Counted from the stretch's first letter, positions 1 to 10,010 are shown. The stretch is 64,000 nt of DNA from Xenorhabdus anantnagensis (GCF_028598555.1 NZ_JAQRFN010000001.1:186001-250000); one strand, 5' to 3'. A program made the numbers and translations. The notes: generated by a model not told the origin, from the sequence alone.

Positions 1-2
1 CA

Positions 3-104
3 TTGTCTCGTGATGGAGAAAGAGAACAGTATGCTTTTAACGAAGCAGTCGTATCATCAACTAACATTGATGAAGCTATGTTTATCGATATCACGAACGT
101 TTAA
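3..104 (+). CDS. C-terminal fragment of an unidentified protein
   Basis: The window opens inside a reading frame that stays open for 33 codons and ends at TAA 102-104. The translated tail is acidic and ends in ..MFIDITNV. A terminator-like hairpin follows within 25 bases, which supports a real gene end here. The frame is too short to identify, and I recognise no family. The other two forward frames either stop early or give an unlikely composition. The sequence to the left of the window is needed to name it. Confidence 0.4.
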   Translation: MSRDGEREQYAFNEAVVSSTNIDEAMFIDITNV

Positions 105-124
105 ATTATATTAAGTCAAACTGA

Positions 125-160
125 AAGCAGTCTTATTACAGGCTGCTTGACATTTGTTTC
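125..160 (+). terminator. Probable terminator of the left-edge gene
   Basis: An 8-bp stem (125-132 with 141-148, one G-U pair) closes an 8-base loop and is followed by a modestly T-rich stretch. It lies just after the stop at 104, so it probably ends that transcript. The rest of 105-496 holds only this hairpin and the one at 233-263; I see no gene there. Confidence 0.5.
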
Positions 161-232
161 TGTTCACAATTATCTGTTCACTATTAATTTCTTCTCACCA
201 TAAACTGAGGGAAACGCACTCAGTAACAACAG

Positions 233-263
233 AAAAAATAGCCGATACTAAAAAAGCATCGGC
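233..263 (-). terminator. Minus-strand terminator downstream of zntB
   Basis: GCCGAT (241-246) pairs with ATCGGC (258-263). Read on the minus strand, the hairpin is followed by a TATTTTTTC tract (complement of 232-240), the layout of an intrinsic terminator for the leftward mppA/zntB transcript. It lies about 235 bases beyond the zntB stop. Confidence 0.6.
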
Positions 264-496
264 ATAATTAATGAGCAATTATTTTGTTAAAACTCAATGT
301 GAGAAAAACTACAATTATGGAGTACAACGTTCATCGCTCAACGTTGTATTCACCTGCAAGGCCTATAGTGCCTCAATTATGGCTAACGATTATTGATATA
401 TCTCAAATCCGATAGCACTATTGGCTTCCTCTGTGAGCAGATGGCGATTATTTGCTCAATTGATTTTTCTTTCTATAATTATTTACTTCTACAGCC

Positions 497-1480
497 CTAC
501 AGCCATTTACTTCGCCTTAACCACCAAGCGAAAACCACCATCAATAGTGACAACAAAAAACTGAATAAACCGAATCCAAACTGATAGTTATTACCCGGTA
601 TCCCTCCCAGATTGACGCCGAATAATCCCGTCAAAAAAGTTGTTGGTAAGAATATCATCGTCAACAGAGACATCATGTAAATACGACGATTCATGGCATC
701 CGCCATCATGGAAGTAATTTCATCTGCAAGGACTGCGGTTCGGGCAATGCAACCATCAAGATCATCCATTCCCCTCCCCAGTCGATCAGCAATTTCCTGC
801 ATTAGATGACGCTCTTCATCGCTCATCCAGGGCAGTCGTTCACTGGTCAGACGAATAAAAACATCCCGCTGTGGAGCCATGTACCGGCGCAGAACAATTA
901 GCTGTTTACGCAGCAACACCAATTCTCCGCGACCAGGTACTTTCTGCTCCAAAATATCATCTTCAAGCTCAATCAGGTTGTCATGTAGTTCTTCAATGAA
1001 GTCATTGACTTCATCAGTAATGGCTCCGGCTATTTCAATCAACCAATTGCCGGCACTTTTCGCACCAACACCGTTATGTAAATCTTCCAGAACTTGATCG
1101 ATGGAATGAATTTTCCGATGTCGGCTTGAGATAATAATTTTGTCATTAATATAGATGCGGAACGAAACTAGGTGATCAGGGCGCGCATTATCATTGCGGT
1201 TCACCGATCTCAAGGTAATCAAAGTTCCTTCGCCTGTACGCAGCATTTTCGGGCGAATACTTTCACTCACTAACTCTTCCTTTACCGGAGACGATAGCAA
1301 GGTTGTATTCATGAGCCATTGATGACTATCCGGATTTTTATAATCAAGATGTTGCCATACTGGCTGTTCTGCGGTTACGCGTGAATCTTCCCCAAATGCC
1401 GTAATTCCCCCCTTGCCATTTAATTGACAGGCATAAATGGCATTTGAACCTTTAAATACCGAGCCATAGATCGTTTCCAC
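497..1480 (-). CDS. zntB: Zinc transporter ZntB
   Basis: Inner-membrane zinc transporter of the CorA metal-ion family. The 327-residue length equals E. coli ZntB and the ends match what I recall (start METIYGS, end RRSKWL). The N-terminal two thirds form the soluble cytoplasmic funnel. Two membrane helices lie near residues 267-287 and 302-320, with the family GxN signature as GVN at 288-290 followed by LGGIPG. The start codon is GTG at 1480, preceded by AAGGAG at 5-base spacing. It follows mppA on the same strand with a short gap filled by a degenerate repeat. Direction of zinc movement (uptake with protons or efflux) has been debated for the family and cannot be read from sequence. Confidence 0.93.
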   Translation of the reverse strand: METIYGSVFKGSNAIYACQLNGKGGITAFGEDSRVTAEQPVWQHLDYKNPDSHQWLMNTTLLSSPVKEELVSESIRPKMLRTGEGTLITLRSVNRNDNARPDHLVSFRIYINDKIIISSRHRKIHSIDQVLEDLHNGVGAKSAGNWLIEIAGAITDEVNDFIEELHDNLIELEDDILEQKVPGRGELVLLRKQLIVLRRYMAPQRDVFIRLTSERLPWMSDEERHLMQEIADRLGRGMDDLDGCIARTAVLADEITSMMADAMNRRIYMMSLLTMIFLPTTFLTGLFGVNLGGIPGNNYQFGFGLFSFLLSLLMVVFAWWLRRSKWL

Positions 1481-1493
1481 ATCTGCTCCTTGT

Positions 1494-1536
1494 TCGTATT
1501 TAATTTTCGTACTTAATTTTTGTACCTAGCGTGCGT
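1494..1536. repeat. Degenerate 14-bp tandem repeat between zntB and mppA
   Basis: About three diverged copies of a TCGTACTTAATTTT-like unit fill the space between the zntB start and the mppA stop. It belongs with the other short tandem duplications seen across the window. Confidence 0.5.
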
Positions 1537-1538
1537 GC

Positions 1539-3167
1539 TTAATTGTCTTTCTTGATGATATACATGGTATGACTATAAGCGACATCTTCAGGATTGGTGA
1601 TCGGGTATCCTTTTAACCACGGTTTGATTAATCGGCCATTGGTATACTGATAAATCGGGGCGATTGGTGCTTGTTCAGCAATCATTTTTTCTGCCCGATT
1701 GTAGTCACGATTTCTGGCTACATCGTCAGTTTTATAGCTGGCAGCTTCGAGCAGCGCATCATAGTCAGCATTATGGAACTTCGCGATATTGCCACTGTGA
1801 GTGGATGTCAGAAGAGACAAAAAACTGGATGCCTCATTATAATCGCCGGTCCAAGAGGCTCTCACCACATCGAAGTTACCCGTATTACGGTTATCCACGT
1901 AAGTTTTCCATTCTTGATTAACCAGTTTCACTTCCACGCCCAGTTTTTTCTTCCATTCAGAACTAATTGCAATCGCTATTCGCTGGTTGTTTTCTAAGTT
2001 GTTATAAAGCAATGAGATCTTTAATGGATTTTCAGGGCCATACCCAGCCGCTTTCAGTAATTCTTTTGCCTGAGCATCCAATTCTTGTTGAGTCAATGTT
2101 TCCAGTCGGCTTTTCTCTGGCTTGAACCCTGCCGTGACATCCGGAGTAAAATGCCATGCCGGTTTTTCTCCCGTTCCGACGACTTTTTTCGCAATCAGGT
2201 TTCGGTCTATCGTCATTGAAAGTGCTTGCCTGACCCGAACGTCATTCATGGGTGCTCGTTGGGTATTAAAAGCATAGTAGTATGTTCCCAATTGATCCGG
2301 CGTAAAGACTTGTCCGGGAAGATCCTTCAGTAATTTCTGGTACATGTTTTTAGGAAAAGATTCCGTAATATCCAGATCTCCCGCCAGATAACGCTTGGTT
2401 GCATGGGATTCCTGATTAATGGGCATAAAAGTAACTTTTTTCAGTACTGTATTTTTGTGATCCCAGTAATACGGATTTGGCGTCAGGACAATTTTTTCAT
2501 TCACGACGCGTCCGGTTAGCATAAATGCCCCATTTCCTATCAAATGCCCTACCCGAGTCCAATCTTTACTATATTTCTCAACGCACTGTCTGTTAACCGG
2601 ATAAAGGCTAAAGTTGGTTGTCATGCTGGGGAAATAAGGTACAGGACGGTTCAGGGTAACTTTCAGTGTATAAGGATCAATGGCCTCAACACCCAATTTC
2701 TCTGGTGGCAACTTTCCATCAATGATTTCCTGAGCATTCTCAATGCCTGATAAAGCAGCAAACCAAGAAAAAGAAGAAGCATTTTCGGGATTGACCAGTC
2801 TCTGCCAGCTATAAACAAAATCAGATGCCGTAACGCTGCCACCATTAGACCAACGGGCATCCTGACGTAATGTAAATATCCATATCTTGTTATCTTTTGT
2901 CTTCCAATCAATGGCAACACCTGGAATGGCCTGACCGTGGGCATCTTGGTTGACCAAACCTTCAAACAGATCGCGCAATACTTGCGCTTCTGTTAAACCG
3001 AAAGATTTTATTGGATCCAGCGATGCTGGTTCATCTTTTAACTGACGAACCAACTCTTGGTCGGGATCAAGCTGAGTGCCAACAGGAACTTGAGCAGCGG
3101 AAACAGATAAAGAAAAGGAAAGCCCTGCCATCAACAATACAGAGGGAAGTAACCTAAAATTATGCAT
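1539..3167 (-). CDS. mppA: Periplasmic murein peptide-binding protein MppA
   Basis: Periplasmic solute-binding protein (SBP family 5) that in E. coli binds the murein tripeptide L-Ala-D-Glu-mDAP and hands it to the Opp permease for cell-wall recycling. Very close to E. coli MppA along its length, including the stretches KDEPASLDP, DLFEGLVNQ, LAGDLDITESFPKNMYQ and the C-terminal QYTNGRLIKPWLKGYPI. I place the start at ATG 3167 (542 residues): it has AAGG about 10 bases upstream and opens a signal peptide, MHNFRLLPSVLLMAGLSF..SVSAA. An in-frame ATG at 3221 would add 18 residues before the signal peptide and lacks a good ribosome site. No opp permease genes are in the window, as expected for an orphan binding protein. 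OppA is the main alternative but is less similar from memory. Confidence 0.92.
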   Translation of the reverse strand: MHNFRLLPSVLLMAGLSFSLSVSAAQVPVGTQLDPDQELVRQLKDEPASLDPIKSFGLTEAQVLRDLFEGLVNQDAHGQAIPGVAIDWKTKDNKIWIFTLRQDARWSNGGSVTASDFVYSWQRLVNPENASSFSWFAALSGIENAQEIIDGKLPPEKLGVEAIDPYTLKVTLNRPVPYFPSMTTNFSLYPVNRQCVEKYSKDWTRVGHLIGNGAFMLTGRVVNEKIVLTPNPYYWDHKNTVLKKVTFMPINQESHATKRYLAGDLDITESFPKNMYQKLLKDLPGQVFTPDQLGTYYYAFNTQRAPMNDVRVRQALSMTIDRNLIAKKVVGTGEKPAWHFTPDVTAGFKPEKSRLETLTQQELDAQAKELLKAAGYGPENPLKISLLYNNLENNQRIAIAISSEWKKKLGVEVKLVNQEWKTYVDNRNTGNFDVVRASWTGDYNEASSFLSLLTSTHSGNIAKFHNADYDALLEAASYKTDDVARNRDYNRAEKMIAEQAPIAPIYQYTNGRLIKPWLKGYPITNPEDVAYSHTMYIIKKDN

Positions 3168-3334
3168 GATTTTTGTGCCTTGTGAGTCTAATAATCGTCC
3201 TAAAAATAAATTATAAGACATTGTTAATTAAAGGGTGGGAGAGTATTTCATGGATATTGAATCTATTTTTGTGGGCAAGATCGCACTATTCCTTTACACT
3301 GGCGACGCAGTTTACTTTATAGAGAGATAAAACC

Positions 3335-3838
3335 ATGACACAAACAGTCAAGTTTCAAGGCAGTGATATCACCGTCAACGGCGATTTTCCACAAGCAGGT
3401 CAGACAGCAAAAGAATTCACGCTGGTCGCTAAAGATCTTGCTGATATAGCATTGAGCCACTACGCAGGTAAACGCAAAGTGCTTAATATCTTCCCAAGCA
3501 TTGATACCGGTGTTTGTGCCACATCTGTCCGTACATTTAATCAGTTCGCCAGTGAATTAGACAATACTGTCGTACTGTGTATTTCAGCAGACTTACCTTT
3601 TGCCCAGTCTCGTTTCTGTGGCTCTGAAGGTTTATCTAATGTCGTAACCCTTTCAACACTTCGCAGCGGGAGCTTCCAGGACGATTACGGCGTTGCAATA
3701 AATGAAGGTCCATTGGGTGGACTGACCGCACGTGCTGTCATTGTTCTGGATGAAAACAACCAAGTTATTTATAGTCAGCTAGTCGATGAAATCACCAATG
3801 AACCTGACTATGACAGTGCATTATCCGCATTGAAATAA
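3335..3838 (+). CDS. tpx: Thiol peroxidase Tpx
   Basis: Atypical 2-Cys peroxiredoxin that reduces hydrogen and alkyl peroxides using thioredoxin, in cytoplasm or periplasm depending on the study. At 167 residues it matches the family length. The peroxidatic cysteine is C61 in [10 protein letters not shown] and the resolving cysteine C95 in SRFCGSEG, the standard Tpx pair. The ribosome site AGAGAG precedes the ATG. It is divergent from mppA (168 bases between starts) and is followed by a hairpin terminator, so it is probably a single-gene unit. In E. coli tpx lies beside tyrR; here the T6SS island separates them. Confidence 0.96.
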   Translation: MTQTVKFQGSDITVNGDFPQAGQTAKEFTLVAKDLADIALSHYAGKRKVLNIFPSIDTGVCATSVRTFNQFASELDNTVVLCISADLPFAQSRFCGSEGLSNVVTLSTLRSGSFQDDYGVAINEGPLGGLTARAVIVLDENNQVIYSQLVDEITNEPDYDSALSALK

Positions 3839-3908
3839 TTGTTTTATTATTAATAATATTGCTTTTGTTTTTTAACGCAGCAACATATTGTTTTTAAAAG
3901 TTTATTTT

Positions 3909-3960
3909 CTGGCGGCGATGAAATTATTAATTGTGATCTTATCGTCGCCAGCTTATTTTA
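3909..3960 (+). terminator. tpx terminator
   Basis: An 11-bp stem (3909-3919 with 3941-3951, one G-U pair) around a 21-base loop, followed by CTTATTTTATA. It lies about 70 bases after the tpx stop and marks the left edge of the T6SS island. Confidence 0.6.
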
Positions 3961-4315
3961 TATACAAAACCATCCCGCGATCACCATTAAGAATAATTAT
4001 TCTGTTCTACATCAAACCCCTTTCTTATCCATTCTAAAAAATATCTTTAATATCAAAATATTACGCCATTAAACATACCTTTCAAACCACCACTGACATT
4101 TACAACATAAACCATAATCAAACAAAATAATAACTGAAATTATAATTTTGTTGCAAAATATTTTTAAGAGTGAAATATTACATACAAGATAATAACAAAT
4201 GAAATATTGTTACTCAATAAGAGCAACCAAAAACATAAGAAATTTTAATTTGTTCTCTGGGTTTTATCCCAAAGGCCGTGCGGTAGCTATCGCCTTAAGA
4301 AAAAAGAGGTTTCAA
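3961..4315. other. AT-rich leader upstream of vgrG
   Basis: About 355 bases of very AT-rich DNA before the vgrG start. An in-frame ATG at 4199 extends the vgrG frame by 39 residues, but those residues do not resemble a VgrG N-terminus. I see no tRNA, att-like repeat or integrase remnant. The T6SS promoter should lie here, but no box is convincing enough to name. Confidence 0.4.
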
Positions 4316-6280
4316 ATGGAAAGAGTTATCATTGCTCACTCTCCATTAAGTGATGACACTTTAATTTTTAATTCCTTAAAAGGAAAAGAGAAACTATCAA
4401 CTATTTATAGTTTTGAAGTTGAACTCTTCAGTAAAAACAAAGATGTTGATATCAAAGAATTAAGAAACAAACCCATATCAATAGAAATAAAGAATCCAGC
4501 AAACATTGCAGAAAAATCACGATTTCTAAGCGGGATTGTCCGTGAAGCTATCATTTGTGATTATTATGATGAATATTACTACTTATATAAGGTCATCATC
4601 CAACCTACATTGTTTATACTCACTTTAAACAAAGATTTCAGAATCTGGCAGAAAAAGACGGTTCCTGAGATTATTAAGGAAGTTCTCAATAAACATAAAG
4701 TAAAATTTAAGAGTGAGCTTAATTCTAAATATCAACCATTAGAATACTGTACTCAGTACAAAGAAACTGATTTTGATTTTTTGAGTCGGTTAATGGAACG
4801 TGAAGGAATTTATTATTATTTTCAACACAATAAAAATGATCATACATTAATATTAGCGGATTCCCCACAATCCCATTCAAAGCTGCCAGAATATTCTTCC
4901 ATTGAATATTATCCAAATCATCCCCCACCCAAGGACAATGACAAACATTACCTGTACGACTGGACTGTAAGTTATTCAATAACGCCAAAACTTTATACGA
5001 TGAATGACTATAATTTTCTTAAGCCGAATGCATTGCTGAAAGAAACCCAACAGAATCCAGATCCTAGTGTACCAAAAACAGAACTGTTTGAGTGGCCGGG
5101 AAATTATACTGAAAATGCGCAAGGACAATTCTACGTTCGAATATTACAGCAATCCTGTACCGCGCAGAGTCAGTATATAAAAGCGAAAAGCATAGAGTCA
5201 GATATTGCTCCAGGTTATATCTTCACATTGTCAAAAGCCCTGCGGGACAAAGATAACGATGACTATCTTATTGTCAGTGCAGACTATGAACTTCATGAAA
5301 GCCCATACATTGTAGGCGTAAATTCTCCTAGTGCTGGCAGCTCGTGCAAAATAACCACTGAATTCACCGCTATTCCCGCAAAAGTAAACTGGCGTGCTCC
5401 TCGCATCACACCATGGCCAATCGCAGGCACTGACCGAGCTACTGTTGTCGGAGCAAATGGGAAAACCATTTGGACTGATAAACATGGTAGGGTCAAACTC
5501 AAGTTTCATTGGGATAGAAGTGATACAAAAGACGATAAGAGTTCCTGTTGGGTGCGGGTATCTAACGATTGGGCAGGTGCGAAGTTTGGTGCGATACAAA
5601 TACCCAGAGTGGGTGAAGAAGTTATCGTTAATTTCATTAATAACAATCCAGATGAACCTCTCGTAGTAGGACGTAGTTTTAACCAAAATAATATGCCTCC
5701 CTGGGAATTACCAAAAGAAGCCACCAAAATGGGAATAATGACGCGCAGTCTGGAGGGGGGAAAAGATAATGCCAGTTATTTATTTATTGATGATGCTCAA
5801 GGAAAAGAATCTTTTGAAATTCATGCTGAGAAGGATATGAAAGTCTCCGTGGAAAATGATAAAACCGTTTCCATTGATGGTTCCCGTATCACAGAGATCA
5901 AGAAAAAACAGCAAGACACAGTAGAACAAGATGCTACATTTCATTACAAGGCGAAACACGAAACAACGGTAGAGCAAGAAGAAAATGCCACTTACAAAAA
6001 TAAGCAAAAGACTACCGTAAGCAATGGTAAAGAAGTCGAAGTAACAAGTGGTGGAATTCAATATACTATTTCGGGTGGATATAAAGCATCCATCACTGGC
6101 AGTAAATCCGAAAATATTCGTGGAAGTTATAAGCTGGATGTTACAGGAAATAAAAATGAATCCGTAACAGGAAGCGCTGATATTAAAGCAAGCAAGTTAT
6201 CCCTAGAATCCAATTCTATATTGGACATTAAAAGTACAATAAGAATTGCCATCACAGCCGGGCTTATTCAATTGGGTTAA
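4316..6280 (+). CDS. vgrG: T6SS spike protein VgrG (TssI)
   Basis: Trimeric spike at the tip of the Hcp tube, related to the phage T4 gp27-gp5 hub. The N-terminal half (to about residue 380) has the gp27-like features, including EYCTQYKETDFDFLSRLMEREG. The gp5-like OB-fold follows with VVGANGKTIWTDKHGRVKLKFHW and SCWVRVSNDWAG, then a beta-helix of short D/T/V-rich repeats from about residue 510 to the end. The start at ATG 4316 (654 residues) has AAGAGG six bases upstream. An upstream ATG at 4199 has no such site. The protein ends shortly after the beta-helix (..ITAGLIQLG), so there is no fused toxin domain. It is the first gene of the T6SS operon and probably carries the PAAR-like tip encoded at 10654. 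Confidence 0.93.
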   Translation: MERVIIAHSPLSDDTLIFNSLKGKEKLSTIYSFEVELFSKNKDVDIKELRNKPISIEIKNPANIAEKSRFLSGIVREAIICDYYDEYYYLYKVIIQPTLFILTLNKDFRIWQKKTVPEIIKEVLNKHKVKFKSELNSKYQPLEYCTQYKETDFDFLSRLMEREGIYYYFQHNKNDHTLILADSPQSHSKLPEYSSIEYYPNHPPPKDNDKHYLYDWTVSYSITPKLYTMNDYNFLKPNALLKETQQNPDPSVPKTELFEWPGNYTENAQGQFYVRILQQSCTAQSQYIKAKSIESDIAPGYIFTLSKALRDKDNDDYLIVSADYELHESPYIVGVNSPSAGSSCKITTEFTAIPAKVNWRAPRITPWPIAGTDRATVVGANGKTIWTDKHGRVKLKFHWDRSDTKDDKSSCWVRVSNDWAGAKFGAIQIPRVGEEVIVNFINNNPDEPLVVGRSFNQNNMPPWELPKEATKMGIMTRSLEGGKDNASYLFIDDAQGKESFEIHAEKDMKVSVENDKTVSIDGSRITEIKKKQQDTVEQDATFHYKAKHETTVEQEENATYKNKQKTTVSNGKEVEVTSGGIQYTISGGYKASITGSKSENIRGSYKLDVTGNKNESVTGSADIKASKLSLESNSILDIKSTIRIAITAGLIQLG

Positions 6281-6364
6281 GTGCTCATTAAGTTTCTCTA
6301 TTCTATTAAAGAAAAAATAAAAAACATTATTGCTATCTTAATGGAATTCATTCGGTGATTTTCA

Positions 6365-8926
6365 ATGAAAATGATTAAACCTCTGCGCTTAAGTATGCTG
6401 CATCGCTCTTATCGCTGGCGACAACAAAATTATCTTGGGATATCCATTATGGCCTTAGCCGATATGAGTACCTCCCCTCGCCTACGCCCTGAGCCAGAAC
6501 TTTGGCAACTTGCAGAAGCCGAATTGAAAACCTGCAATGGCATCATCGATCTCGCCATACCCAAATCTTCCGCTGAATTTCTCGCGACGGGTTATGCCTA
6601 TACTCGTCACCAGACAGATAAAACGACTTGTCCTGTACGCATTCAGATAGAGCAATTGGATAAGACTCTGATTGCTTCCGGGGATCGCCATTGGATTGGT
6701 GATAAACCCTCCAAGCCTCAGGAGTTCGAGCAAATGCGGCTGGATTGGAGCCGTGCTTTCGGGGGGAAAAGTTATGAAGAAAATCCGTACGGTATCGGCT
6801 TTACTCCAGAAACACAGGAAAATGGTCTGGAGATCCACCGATTACCGAATATAGAAGCCTCAAACCAGCAATTTTTGTCACCACAAGATACGCTGAATCC
6901 CGCCAGTTTTTGCCCTCTGGAATTCATGTGGCCACGCCGTTTCACTCGTATCGGTAAAAAATATGACAAAGAATGGCTGGAAAATAAATTTCCTGGTTTT
7001 TCCGATGATATTGACTGGCGGTTATTTAATTCCGCTCCCTGCGATCAGTGGTGGGAGCAATATAAGGCGCTGCCAGAAAACGCGGCATGGCGCATCTGGA
7101 ATATGCATCCTGAAAAACCCATACAAGAAGGGAAACTTCCATCATGGCAAGCTCGTTGCTTTATCAAACGACTGCGTGCTGATGAAGAGATTTTCGAAGA
7201 AGTTGCAATGCGCAATACAACCGTGTGGTTTTTCCCTCATCTGGAACAGATGATCTTAATTTGGCACGGTTGCGCACGCATTAATGAAGATGACGCTTCT
7301 GATGTTTTACAAATGCTCTCCGCAATGGAGCTAAAGCATGAAGTACACTCTGAAAATCATTACCTGCAAATACTCAACCAGCGTACAGATAAAGAAAAAG
7401 GCGCATTATATGCCTTCCGGGAAAAGGATCTGATCCCTGAAAGCATCATTGGCCCGTGGGTAGATACAGAACAACCAGAAAATGGCAACCCTTTGAGGGA
7501 AAACTTGCAAAATCGTGAAAAACGCCTGCGGGAACAACAAAAAGAACGTATGGCGAAATATGGAAAAGATATCAACACGCTCATACCTTCCCCTAGTGAA
7601 CAATCTTCCCACCCCAAACCAGATGAATTACCTGGGTTTGTTCACAAAGAGGAGCAGGAGGCTGCCCAAAAATATACTGAAGCCGAGCAACAACGGGAAA
7701 AAATTCGTGCAGCAGCTCAAAAAAAAGGTATTTCGGTTGAACAAACGGCTATGAAAAATCCCCCCAGGGGACCACAAAACTTCCATCAAATGCGGGATAC
7801 ATTGCATCAACAAATGGAATTGAGCGATAAGAAACTGGCACAGGTTGAACAATCCCTCCATAAAATGTATCTGGCCTCTGTACAAGCACGAGAACCCGCT
7901 CTGCGTTTGACAGGTGATCTGTCACAAATTATTCGCAAACGAGTCCAATACACCATGAAGGAAGGGAAAGATTTCAGTGGAATGGACTTTACGGGAGCTG
8001 ATTTATCTGGGATGGATCTGCGTGGTGCCAATTTTTCTCGTAGTTTGCTGGAAAGTGCCTGTTTCAATGATTGCCAACTGGATGGTGCAGATTTTAGTGA
8101 AGCAATGTTAGCCAGAACTGAGATATGCCACGCCTCTTTATATGGTGTAAAACTGGATAATGCCAGTCTGGCACAGGCAAAATGTGAAAAAAGTGATTTT
8201 TCAGCGGCAAGCTTTAAAGAAACGCAATTGCAAGAAACGTTGTTTGACCATTGCCGATTTAGCAATGCGACCTTCGCAGATCTGTTCCTACAAAAAACCT
8301 TTATCAAGCACTGTCATTTTCACCATTCGCAATGGCAAGGCTGTACTTTTATCGAGATGCTGCTGCCTGCATTAAACTTTAATTACGCTGGCTTGAATAA
8401 AGTTTCCTTTATCAAGTGCCAGTTAGAAAACGCTATTTTTGACCAGGCTACGCTCGATAATTGTTCATGGATAGAAACAAAAGCAGAGTCAATCCGGTTC
8501 CGAACAGCAAAACTGCTAAATTGTGTCTTTACTATGGAAAGTATTCTTAATCAGGCTGATTTCAGTTATGCCACATTAACAGAATGTAATTTACGTCAGA
8601 TGCCTCTGATTCAGGCCTCTTTTCATGCGGCAACATTGAATAGCAGCGATTTAAGCGAAGCTAATTGCCGATTGGCCGATATGCAGTATCTGAATACAGC
8701 CAAAAGTATATTTATCAGAACGGATTTTCGGGAAGCATTGCTGAACCATGCCAACCTGATAGGTGCTTTTATGCAGAAATGCACTTTTAATGGCGCTGAC
8801 TTACGAAAAGCCAATCTGTTCCGCACTGATATGTCCCAGTCAATCATTGACGACTCAACTTTGGTTGATCATGCCTATACGCAACGTACCAAAACTTTAC
8901 CCAAACGCGATCAGGAAGTGATATGA
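6365..8926 (+). CDS. DUF2169 and pentapeptide-repeat T6SS accessory protein
   Basis: An 853-residue two-part protein. Residues 1 to about 290 resemble the DUF2169 family, which occurs next to VgrG and PAAR genes and is regarded as a type VI adaptor/chaperone family. Residues about 380-515 are charged and Q/E/K-rich, probably coiled coil. From about residue 530 to the end, many A(D/N)LXX-type pentapeptide repeats (for example GADLSGMDLRGANFSRSLLES) predict a right-handed quadrilateral beta-helix. There is no signal peptide. The stop overlaps the next start by four bases (ATGA), so the two pentapeptide proteins are translationally coupled. Likely role is loading or capping the VgrG/DUF4150 tip; that is inference from neighbours. 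Confidence 0.8.
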   Translation: MKMIKPLRLSMLHRSYRWRQQNYLGISIMALADMSTSPRLRPEPELWQLAEAELKTCNGIIDLAIPKSSAEFLATGYAYTRHQTDKTTCPVRIQIEQLDKTLIASGDRHWIGDKPSKPQEFEQMRLDWSRAFGGKSYEENPYGIGFTPETQENGLEIHRLPNIEASNQQFLSPQDTLNPASFCPLEFMWPRRFTRIGKKYDKEWLENKFPGFSDDIDWRLFNSAPCDQWWEQYKALPENAAWRIWNMHPEKPIQEGKLPSWQARCFIKRLRADEEIFEEVAMRNTTVWFFPHLEQMILIWHGCARINEDDASDVLQMLSAMELKHEVHSENHYLQILNQRTDKEKGALYAFREKDLIPESIIGPWVDTEQPENGNPLRENLQNREKRLREQQKERMAKYGKDINTLIPSPSEQSSHPKPDELPGFVHKEEQEAAQKYTEAEQQREKIRAAAQKKGISVEQTAMKNPPRGPQNFHQMRDTLHQQMELSDKKLAQVEQSLHKMYLASVQAREPALRLTGDLSQIIRKRVQYTMKEGKDFSGMDFTGADLSGMDLRGANFSRSLLESACFNDCQLDGADFSEAMLARTEICHASLYGVKLDNASLAQAKCEKSDFSAASFKETQLQETLFDHCRFSNATFADLFLQKTFIKHCHFHHSQWQGCTFIEMLLPALNFNYAGLNKVSFIKCQLENAIFDQATLDNCSWIETKAESIRFRTAKLLNCVFTMESILNQADFSYATLTECNLRQMPLIQASFHAATLNSSDLSEANCRLADMQYLNTAKSIFIRTDFREALLNHANLIGAFMQKCTFNGADLRKANLFRTDMSQSIIDDSTLVDHAYTQRTKTLPKRDQEVI

Positions 8927-9996
8927 ATATACTAACGGCTGATGATGTCATGACGAAAATCAAGCAGGGTGATGTCATTGAAAAGGTCACTTTGCAGGGA
9001 ATATCGCTGGTTGGACAAAATTTATCAGGAGGCCAATTCAGAGAAGTAGATTTTTCAGATGCTGATTTTTCCCACGCCATCCTTAAAGAAGCGGTCTTTA
9101 CTGAGTGCCTGCTCGAAGAAACTATCTTCAATTCTGCCACATGTGAAAAGACCTTATTTGAGCAATGTCATATGATACGTGCGATGTTTAATGAGGCTAC
9201 AGTGAACAATAGTATGTTCACCCAATGCGTTTTAAAAAAGACACAGTTTAAAGCCACAAAACAAAACAGTACCCAGTTTTCATCCTGTCATCTTCAATAT
9301 GCGGACTTTATTGAAAGTGAATTTAATCGTGTGACATTTATCAACTCAACACTGGATTACGCAATATTACGTCAGTGTCATTGCTTTTTGGTCACGTTTT
9401 TTCGTCAGGATTTAAGAGAAACGGATTTTTATGCGAGTCGATTTATCAAAACCGTTTTTTTTGAATGTGATCAACGCGGTCAAAATTACCAAAAAATGCA
9501 ATTCCAGGAATGCCAATTCACAGATAACCAACTTGATGCAGTAAATTTCAATCATGCAAAGTTAACTAATTGCAGCTTCAAAGGAAGCACACTGCATAAT
9601 GCGCAATTATCGAATGTCAATGCAACCCAAGCCTTATTCATCAATGCTGATTTAACCCATGCATTCTGCCATAACAGCCTGTTTAATGAAGCGATTTTTA
9701 TCGGTGCTTGCCTTGAAGGGGCGGATTTCCGACAGAGCCAGTTTCAACAAGCCATCATGCAGAAAGTCCGGGCTGTAAATGCACAGCTTGTTAACTGTGA
9801 TATGACCTACGCTGACCTTTCCTATTCCAATTTTAATCAAAGTGATTTTCGTACAGCATATTTTATGAGAACCCTTTTTCATCGTACTCAACAAGTCGGA
9901 GCACTCTTCTCTGATCGTCAGGGCATATTGGAAAATGATCCTGAACTATTTGCGGCTGAAGAGTGGAATATAAAACAACGCCAACATAAGATTTAA
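8923..9996 (+). CDS. Pentapeptide-repeat protein of the T6SS tip cassette
   Basis: A 357-residue protein made almost entirely of pentapeptide repeats, for example FSDADFSHAILKEAVF near residues 46-62 and LTHAFCHNSLFNEAIF near 245. It predicts one continuous right-handed beta-helix. The start overlaps the stop of the preceding gene (ATGA). It looks like a diverged duplicate of the C-terminal half of its neighbour. Biochemical function is unknown. Gyrase-protecting Qnr/MfpA proteins share the fold, but the T6SS setting favours a structural or adaptor role. Confidence 0.78.
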   Translation: MNILTADDVMTKIKQGDVIEKVTLQGISLVGQNLSGGQFREVDFSDADFSHAILKEAVFTECLLEETIFNSATCEKTLFEQCHMIRAMFNEATVNNSMFTQCVLKKTQFKATKQNSTQFSSCHLQYADFIESEFNRVTFINSTLDYAILRQCHCFLVTFFRQDLRETDFYASRFIKTVFFECDQRGQNYQKMQFQECQFTDNQLDAVNFNHAKLTNCSFKGSTLHNAQLSNVNATQALFINADLTHAFCHNSLFNEAIFIGACLEGADFRQSQFQQAIMQKVRAVNAQLVNCDMTYADLSYSNFNQSDFRTAYFMRTLFHRTQQVGALFSDRQGILENDPELFAAEEWNIKQRQHKI

Positions 9997-10010
9997 TCTG
10001 GAGAATCAAT

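Noticed and set aside
4199..4315. N-terminal extension of VgrG from ATG 4199
   Set aside because: The 39 residues do not resemble VgrG and the ATG at 4316 has a good AAGAGG site.
8923..9996. Quinolone-resistance (Qnr-like) pentapeptide protein
   Set aside because: It shares the fold only. It is translationally coupled to a DUF2169 gene in a T6SS cluster, and length and repeats differ from Qnr.
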